Shown: positions 41,969-47,232 of the stretch, one piece after another | How the letters are laid out: each line of letters starts with the position of its first letter | How positions within the stretch are numbered: the first letter of the stretch is position 1 | The notes under the pieces: generated by a model | The model's database searches: none | Told to the model about the DNA's origin: nothing | What the model saw: only the letters and a program-made list of their open reading frames with translations | DNA from: an uncultured Prevotellaceae bacterium | GTDB taxonomy: Bacteria > Bacteroidota > Bacteroidia > Bacteroidales > Bacteroidaceae | Assembly: GCA_900316505.1 (NCBI GenBank) | Contig: ONDH01000023.1 | Span: 1-47,232 of the forward strand | Reading direction: 5' to 3' | Length of the DNA stretch: 47,232 bases | Translations under genes and position numbers: made by a program

Positions 41969-44413
41969 TTATTGTTGATAGTCAAATGTGCTTCTTCCTT
42001 TTTTGTCAACAAATCCCCATTCCTCATCTTTCCTCATTACTACAAGCCCTTCCTTGAAAGAATGAGAATAATAGTAATCATATTCGCATGGAATTACTTC
42101 CTTACCATGAACATCACAAAAACCATATTTATTTGCTTTCTCCACACATACAAATCCATCTGAGAGTAAATCTTTATATATCATTATCCCATCATATATA
42201 CAAGGAATCACCTCTCTTCCTGTTGTATTAATTAGTCCCATTTTACCTTTTTGGGAAACATCTGCAAACCCTGCACAGAAATTGCCTACTTTACCATATT
42301 CACATTGTATAACCTCCTTTCCTGTAATATCAATGAATCCCCATTTCCCACTTTTATTTACTGCTGCAAGTCCTTCGGAAAAATCAGACACCCAATCGTA
42401 TATATATGGTGTTATAGCTTTTCCCATTCTATTAAACACCCCCCATTTGTTTTCTTTTTTGATTATTATCATTCCTTGAGAAGATGTTATAACATTGTCA
42501 TAAATACATGGTATGATTTCCTTTCCTGTCTTATCTACGCATCCATACCTTCCGTTTCTTTTCACACTAGCAACTCCATTTTCTGAGAAATCTTTCACCA
42601 CATCGTATATACAAGAAACTATTTCTCTTCCTGTCTTGTCAACAAAACCATATTTCCCGTTTCTCATGACCCATGCGAAACCGTTTTTGAAAACATTAGC
42701 TTGTTCATATATAAACGGGGTGAGTTCTCTCCAGTTTTTATCAATAAATCCCAACCGACCATTTGTGCCATTGACCCATGCAAAGCCCTCCCTAAACCAA
42801 CCTATTTTTTTGTATCTAAATGGTATTATGATTGAACCAGTCTTATCAATACATCCCCATTTCCCGTTTTCCTTCACACGAGCAAGTCCATTATAAAAAC
42901 TTCCGACCTCATCATATTTGCATGGAACAACCTCTCTTCCTGTTTTGTCAACAAAGCCACATCTTCCGTTTTTCCTTACCTCTGCAAGTCCTTCTGAGAA
43001 ATCGAAAGCCCAATCATATATGCATGGAATAACTTCTCTTCCTGTCTTATCAATAAATCCCCATTTCTCATCTTTATTAACGGCTGCAAGCCCTTCGTGA
43101 AATTCAGGACTGCCAAGAAGAACTTTATATATACAAGGAATTATTTCTTTTCCCTGCTTGTCAATAGCTCCGTACTTGCCATTTTTATTTACCCATGCTA
43201 TTCCTTCCGTGAATTCACAAACATTTTGATATTTATTTTGCGACAAAATTCTTGCTAAGCCGGGAAGGGAATATTCGCATGTTATTATTTCATTACAGCC
43301 GACGAATGCTGATGATGCAATATCAACAACGGCATCTGACAAATCCACAGACAATCTTGAACAATTGGCAAAAGCTCTATTCCCGATAGTTCTAATGCCT
43401 TTTCCAAATTGAACGTGCTGCAATGATGAACAATTTTCGAAAGTTCTATCAGAAATATTTAATAATGAGTTAGGAAGAGTAAGTGAAGTTATTCCTGTAT
43501 GGGAGAATGTTCCCTCACCCAAATTCTTTAAGCCTTCACCAAAAGTAATTGTAGATAACTCACGACATTCTGCAAATGCGTCTTTCCCGATATCTATCAA
43601 CGAATTGGGAAATATGATAGAGGTGATACCTGTTCGTACAAAGGCACGTGCTCCAATAGAATTCAAGGAATTTCCATAAGTAACAGATCTTAAATCTTTA
43701 CAATCAGCAAAAGCATCTTCTCCAAGAGTGGTCAACGAATTGGGCAGAATAATAGCAGTGAGACCTGTTTCTACAAAGGCACCTGCCCCAATGGATTTCA
43801 ATGAATTGCTAAAAGTTACAGACTTTAATTGCTTGCAGCCAGAAAAGGCGTTTGCATTAATGTTCGTTAAAGAATTTGGCAAAACAACCATTGTTATCTT
43901 TGTTCCATTGATGAAACCTGCTTCTATTGTTTTTAATGAATTACCCAAAGAGAGTCTTTCAAGTTTCTCACATCCTTTGAAACAATTTCTTCCAAGGCTG
44001 TACAGATTGTTTCCTAAAGAGATATCTGTTAGCATCTTACAGTTTGCAAATGCATTTTCCATAACATACTGCAACTGATTGGAGAATGACACCTTCTGAA
44101 GGTTGTTACATCCACAAAAAGCATACTTCTTAACGAGTTTTATGGAGTTCCCTTCCACATTTGTGATTTCCGAACAATCACGAAAGGCTTCTTCTGCAAT
44201 AACAGCAACAGCGTATTTGTTCCCTTTATAAGAAACAACTTCGGGTATGATGAGTTCTCCCTTTGCTTTCTTCTTAAAGCCAGTCAATTCTACGGCCTTT
44301 TCTTGCTCCGAAAAGACACGATACAATAAGCCCTTATTAGAAAACTCTTGTGCAAAAACCCGTGGGGTGAGCATCAATGTCACCACCAACAATGTAAAAA
44401 TTCTTGTTCTCAT
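41969..44413 (-). CDS. Exported BspA-type LRR plus WG-repeat protein
   Basis: 814 aa with signal peptide MRTRIFTLLVVTLMLTPRVF. Residues about 65-390 are some 13 LRR_5 (BspA/TpLRR) repeats of about 23 aa; units ending FADC or FSGC alternate with units containing TGITSI, giving a two-unit super-repeat of about 46 aa. Residues about 395-814 are 12 WG repeats (FSEGLAEVRKNGRCGFVDKT; REVVPCKYDE). LRR_5 domains often bind host or matrix proteins, and WG repeats are putative beta-propeller-like or solenoid modules of unknown ligand. There is no sortase or type IX tail, so the final location is unclear. It is cotranscribed with the zinc-ribbon/WG gene. Confidence 0.87.
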   Translation of the reverse strand: MRTRIFTLLVVTLMLTPRVFAQEFSNKGLLYRVFSEQEKAVELTGFKKKAKGELIIPEVVSYKGNKYAVAVIAEEAFRDCSEITNVEGNSIKLVKKYAFCGCNNLQKVSFSNQLQYVMENAFANCKMLTDISLGNNLYSLGRNCFKGCEKLERLSLGNSLKTIEAGFINGTKITMVVLPNSLTNINANAFSGCKQLKSVTFSNSLKSIGAGAFVETGLTAIILPNSLTTLGEDAFADCKDLRSVTYGNSLNSIGARAFVRTGITSIIFPNSLIDIGKDAFAECRELSTITFGEGLKNLGEGTFSHTGITSLTLPNSLLNISDRTFENCSSLQHVQFGKGIRTIGNRAFANCSRLSVDLSDAVVDIASSAFVGCNEIITCEYSLPGLARILSQNKYQNVCEFTEGIAWVNKNGKYGAIDKQGKEIIPCIYKVLLGSPEFHEGLAAVNKDEKWGFIDKTGREVIPCIYDWAFDFSEGLAEVRKNGRCGFVDKTGREVVPCKYDEVGSFYNGLARVKENGKWGCIDKTGSIIIPFRYKKIGWFREGFAWVNGTNGRLGFIDKNWRELTPFIYEQANVFKNGFAWVMRNGKYGFVDKTGREIVSCIYDVVKDFSENGVASVKRNGRYGCVDKTGKEIIPCIYDNVITSSQGMIIIKKENKWGVFNRMGKAITPYIYDWVSDFSEGLAAVNKSGKWGFIDITGKEVIQCEYGKVGNFCAGFADVSQKGKMGLINTTGREVIPCIYDGIMIYKDLLSDGFVCVEKANKYGFCDVHGKEVIPCEYDYYYSHSFKEGLVVMRKDEEWGFVDKKGRSTFDYQQ

Positions 44414-44442
44414 AGTCTTGACTTTTTATATGTGAATTTCAT

Positions 44443-45174
44443 TTAATAACCATTTTCCATCATTCGGAGGGCTTCTGCAGTTTGGCTGTACTGTTGTTGA
44501 TATTCATAAATCAACTCAGCATCACCTATTCTTTCTGCTATACTGATTTGTTCCTGCTTGACACCAAGGATTGCTTGTGAAAGAGACGTGAAGCGTACAA
44601 GGTCCATTTGTCCCGTTCTTCTCATGCTGGCAATCTCGTCCGTCAGTTCAGTTCCTTTTCTCCCCAATTCTTTGAGACGTGCATAGCTTCTGGCGTTAGC
44701 GATGTCTGTACTGCTTGTAGTGTCATCATAACTTGTTTCTCCAGCTTTATGCATCCATTGCCCATCACCATAATCTAATCTGTGATTGGTGAAATCTATG
44801 TTGATGACCATATCCATGCCATCAATTACGGTTGCTTTAATAGCACCATCCTCTATCCTGAATGGATATTCATCTCGTTGGGAACTCATACTGCTATATT
44901 GGGTAATCCTATTGCCATTGATAATCAGATGACCTTTATAGCTACCTTGTTCATATACCCAATGCCCCTGCAACCAAGCGTATCGGTCACTTGTGGGGTC
45001 TTCTACTCCATCTGATTCATCTGTATATGAAGTGCTTTCATCCATAGACTCATTGCTCTCCACAGTTGAGTTATTAGTGGCAGATGTATCGGAATCAGAA
45101 CCATTGTCATCCGATGCCGCAAAGCCTACGGCAAAAATTGCCATAATTAATATGGGAAAAATGTACTTTTTCAT
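44443..45174 (-). CDS. Exported protein with lipocalin-like domain and helical tail
   Basis: 243 aa. Signal peptide MKKYIFPILIMAIFAVGFAA, followed by a Ser/Thr/Asp/Glu-rich linker (about residues 22-60). A beta-rich segment, WLQGHWVYEQGSYKGHLIIN and on to GQWMHKAGE (about 68-150), resembles a small lipocalin/copper-resistance-like barrel. A helical C-terminal region (about 160-243, ARLKELGRKGTELTDEIASM) may form a coiled coil. It shares its leader with the protein at 39474-39971. Its start is 2 bp from the stop of the upstream membrane protein gene. Function unknown. Confidence 0.75.
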   Translation of the reverse strand: MKKYIFPILIMAIFAVGFAASDDNGSDSDTSATNNSTVESNESMDESTSYTDESDGVEDPTSDRYAWLQGHWVYEQGSYKGHLIINGNRITQYSSMSSQRDEYPFRIEDGAIKATVIDGMDMVINIDFTNHRLDYGDGQWMHKAGETSYDDTTSSTDIANARSYARLKELGRKGTELTDEIASMRRTGQMDLVRFTSLSQAILGVKQEQISIAERIGDAELIYEYQQQYSQTAEALRMMENGY

Positions 45175-45176
45175 AG

Positions 45177-45647
45177 TTATTGAATATTAAGTATTGAACA
45201 TAAATCTTTTCTATTATAGATAATGTATATAGCCGTTGGTATAGAATAGCAAAGAAAATCGTAAATATCAAAAGTTCCTGGTACAAAACCCACATATTGG
45301 AGCAGTTCACTACTGATAGTGGCAATGGGAACAATGAACAGAACACCATATTTCAATAAGTTTTTGTCCTCTTTCCAAACAGCATCCATCATCAGAAGGT
45401 AAGCTGCACAATACAGCCCGTCTGGAAGGCAGTATCGCACGATGTGAGGGAGATACCATGTCTGTGTATATACTCGCATGGCATCAATAGTAGAAGACAG
45501 CCCTATAGCTGAGCACCATTGGTAGATATTGAGGGATGTACTCCTGAACAACAGATAAATAGCGCAACCACACAGCAAGAAAAGACTCCCCAAGATAACT
45601 TGGAGTGCTCTCAGTGTTTTCCTCGAGGATTGTGTCATGGTTGCCAT
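45177..45647 (-). CDS. VanZ-like small membrane protein
   Basis: 156 aa with four hydrophobic segments. The third/fourth region, SSELLQYVGFVPGTFDIYDF, follows the VanZ pattern (E-x-x-Q, then G-x-x-D-x-x-D), although the usual Asn-Gly after the last Asp is replaced by CYSIP. VanZ-like proteins are associated with envelope functions; the role here is unknown. First gene of the accessory operon. ATG 45638 is an alternative start. A hairpin with 7-bp stem (ATGCTAT/ATAGCAT, 45665-45684) lies just upstream. Confidence 0.6.
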   Translation of the reverse strand: MATMTQSSRKTLRALQVILGSLFLLCGCAIYLLFRSTSLNIYQWCSAIGLSSTIDAMRVYTQTWYLPHIVRYCLPDGLYCAAYLLMMDAVWKEDKNLLKYGVLFIVPIATISSELLQYVGFVPGTFDIYDFLCYSIPTAIYIIYNRKDLCSILNIQ

Positions 45648-45720
45648 ATAATCCCTCGTCAGGTATGCTATGGCTCAATAGCATGGTTTCACTTAAGGTC
45701 GTAAAATAAGGCACAAAAGA

Positions 45721-45955
45721 AAGGTGTGAGCCTTTGCCTGATTCTCCGAAAGTGGGTTCTGGACTGACCCGTGTGAAAAGAATAGTCTAAATACAGCTCA
45801 CACCTTCGACGTATATGTGTACAGTGTGAACTGTAATCAACATCATACAATCGAAGTAGAGCGTGATACGGCTTTTCTTCTTCACACGAGTGTTTCGTGC
45901 ATTAACCTTTCCTGAGTTTGCGAATTGTCCAGATTCACTTTCGGGAAAATAAGCG
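45721..45955. mobile_element. MITE-like element or decayed IS remnant
   Basis: Imperfect terminal inverted repeats: GCCTGATTCTCCGAAAGTG at 45736-45754, continuing to TCTGGAC at 45764, against the reverse complement of 45926-45955 (GCTTATTTTCCCGAAAGTG, then TCTGGAC), about three quarters identical. A nested inner pair, CGTGTGAA(AAG) at 45770 and its complement near 45880, also exists. A separate perfect 11-bp pair, AAGGTGTGAGC (45721-45731) and GCTCACACCTT (45796-45806), overlaps the left end. No transposase is encoded. No target duplication was established. Confidence 0.45.
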
Positions 45956-46444
45956 TACGCGCTTCTAATATGTCTGCCTCGGTTTTACCCGAAGGCATTG
46001 CAAATATCGGTAATCCATATGACACCTCCAAACATTTCTATAACTTTTTTCAAAAATAATTTGATTTGAACGAAAGGATTGAATGAAAAATCCGTAAATA
46101 CGAGATTCCCAAAATGATTTTTTAACCTATTAACCAATTAACTTTAACCTTTGCATGGAGGAGTTAGGAGTTAGGAAAGATGCGGTTGAGTGAGTGCAGA
46201 GGTCAAATTTGTTTGAACTATGCCGAGCATGAGCATCTTCGGCGAAGCCAATTAGGAGTTGCCATACGGGATGTAAGAATCGCAAGATAAAAAAATGGAA
46301 GAACTATTTGAGTTGACAGTTAACAACTACAAACAACCTACCACCTTACCACTACGAACCTACTACCTTATCACTATCTTACCACTACGAACACAAGGAG
46401 CACTAAAGGACTAAAGGAGTACTAAAGGAACACCAAAGGAAGAC
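45956..46444. repeat. Gene-free stretch with dispersed repeats
   Basis: TTAACCTATTAACCAATTAA at 46121-46140 (inverse of 216-246; a direct copy at 46660-46681), GGAGGAGTTAGGAGTTAGG at 46157, and runs of CTACCACCTTACCACTACGA and AGGAGCACTAAAGGAC at 46335-46440. No gene is seen. Confidence 0.65.
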
Positions 46445-46556
46445 TCTATGAGTGAGACCTCGTTGGGTGTATGGGTGAGATACAAACACATGTATGGGTG
46501 AGACACCGACACCTGTATGGGTGAGATACCTCAACGACTGTGGGCGAGCAAATGGA
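46445..46556. repeat. Tandem array of 23-bp units (array 3)
   Basis: Units begin at 46445, 46468, 46491, 46514 and 46539: three of 23 bp, one of 25 bp and a partial one. The shared core is TGTATGGGTGAGA followed by a variable 10-bp half. The GTAT...GTGA core resembles late units of array 2 (GTATACGAGTGAC), and GTGAGACAC recalls GTGAGGAACAC in array 1. Confidence 0.8.
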
Positions 46557-46860
46557 GAGTGGCAGGATAGGTTTAGTGCTAACCCTAATGGAGCACCAAG
46601 AGTAATATGAAACAGAATAGGATAAAAATGTGTAATGTTGAGGGCTCAAGAATGAAATTAACCTATTAACCAATTAACTTTAACCATACGCTGCGCTAAA
46701 TGATAAATGACAAAGGGGAGCAAAAAAAATCTGTGAAATCTGTGGAATCTGTGAGAAATAAAAAAGCTCACACGGATAGCACGGATGACACGGATGGAAC
46801 GCCTCGCGCGGCGCTACGCTAAAAGATAAATAAAAAATGATAATTGGGAATCAAAAAAAG
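46557..46860. repeat. Gene-free stretch with repeat fragments
   Basis: A TTAACCTATTAACCAATTAA copy at 46660, AAATCTGTGGAATCTGTGAG-type units at 46733-46755, and CGCC-TCGCGC-GGCG hairpin at 46801 (same as at 37929). No gene is seen. Confidence 0.6.
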
Positions 46861-46957
46861 GTTCACCAGTAAAACCCTGTGTGTGGATTTGGATAAATCC
46901 CATAAATCTGCTGAATCAGCTTAATCATCCCAAAGGGGTATGTTTTTATATAAACAA
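46861..46957. repeat. Dispersed hairpin element, copy 4
   Basis: Begins GTTCACCAGTAAAACCCTG as in copy 1 (639) and holds the CCC-AAA-GGG mini-hairpin. The GTTCC-GGAAC hairpin is lost: after ACAAGTT the sequence passes directly to TTTAACCACAGATT. It is followed at 47027-47061 by GATTAATCGGATTAGAGCC and the GAGCC-TCGCAC-GGCTC hairpin, as after copy 3. Confidence 0.8.
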
Positions 46958-47232
46958 GTTTTTAACCACAGATTGCGGATTAAACAGATTTTCGCTTATG
47001 GATAAGCCATTACTCAGATTGATTCTGATTAATCGGATTAGAGCCTCGCACGGCTCTTGCAACCATCCGGATGGGCTTTCGCCAAGAAAGCGGAAATCTG
47101 AATCTGTCATAATCGGGATAAATAAATCCGTTAAATCAGCATTCTATGTTAAATTCCTAATAAATTTCTCGTTTTAACTATAAATTTAACACTTTGACCT
47201 TCATGCCACCTTGAGTGCTGCATAATAGTCGT
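46958..47232. other. Gene-free right end of the window
   Basis: After the repeat-associated GAGCC hairpin at 47041-47056, the remaining 170 bp show no gene, promoter or terminator that I can support. Confidence 0.4.

Noticed and set aside
45721..45806. Structured ncRNA closed by the 11-bp pair AAGGTGTGAGC/GCTCACACCTT
   Set aside because: It does not resemble SRP RNA, 6S, tmRNA or a riboswitch known to me, no promoter is evident, and the MITE-like reading explains more of the symmetry. It is kept only as part of that element.
46446..46673. 75-aa minus-strand frame
   Set aside because: It is translation of the 23-bp array 3; a 23-bp period cannot make a protein repeat.
46881..47177. 98-aa open frame at the right end
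   Set aside because: It is translation of dispersed element copy 4 and its flank.

Overview
The window reads as chromosomal DNA of a Bacteroidales bacterium, most likely Prevotella or a close relative. The evidence is the promoter type (TTTG, about 19-20 bp, TAnnTTTG, seen before several genes), the weak ribosome binding sites, and the families present: a FeoA-FeoB fusion with a small Cys-rich partner, WG-repeat and BspA-type LRR proteins, a Bacteroidetes-style TamB, a DUF819 transporter and galM-galK. No tRNA, rRNA, CRISPR array, complete insertion sequence or phage gene was recognised. All calls come from reading the sequence; no database search was run.

Layout. 1-4380 is a DpnII/MboI-type (GATC) restriction-modification island: methylase, nuclease, second methylase and terminator. 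It lies between partly matching inverted arms built of short tandem repeats. 4382-7048 holds cdd, rplU-rpmA and nth. 7025-12697 (minus) is a signalling operon: a giant protein with two histidine-kinase modules, a response regulator and a half-length AbgT-like membrane protein. 13023-16724 holds folC and galM-galK. 16800-20082 (minus) holds a hemerythrin-LuxR regulator followed directly by gmd and fcl (GDP-L-fucose synthesis). The regulator is divergent from feoAB and its Cys-rich partner (20330-22866). 23091-28989 holds a TPR membrane protein, ribH and tamB. 29036-37769 holds a lipoprotein with a LOG-like domain, a secreted esterase, a DUF819 transporter (minus), rpsA, a lipoprotein of unknown role, a PepP-type aminopeptidase and an exported C1 peptidase.

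38628-45647 (minus) is an AT-rich accessory operon that I do not recognise as a described system. Its genes are a VanZ-like membrane protein, an exported lipocalin-like protein, an exported LRR_5 plus WG-repeat protein, a zinc-ribbon/TM/WG-repeat protein, a possible 37-aa ORF, an exported coiled-coil protein whose leader matches the lipocalin-like one, a possible 36-aa ORF, and a protein with a PD-(D/E)xK-like motif. It is flanked by gene-free DNA carrying two tandem arrays of 23-bp degenerate units. A third 23-bp array lies at the left edge of the window beside the restriction island.

A second theme is dispersed intergenic repeats: (TTTAGGG/TTTAGAG)n, (CAATTGTCAACTGT)n-like, AATTAGGAATGAGG-like, GTCCATCGTACATC-like, and a longer hairpin element of about 126 bp. 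Two families also lie in frame inside genes, one in the double kinase and one in tamB.
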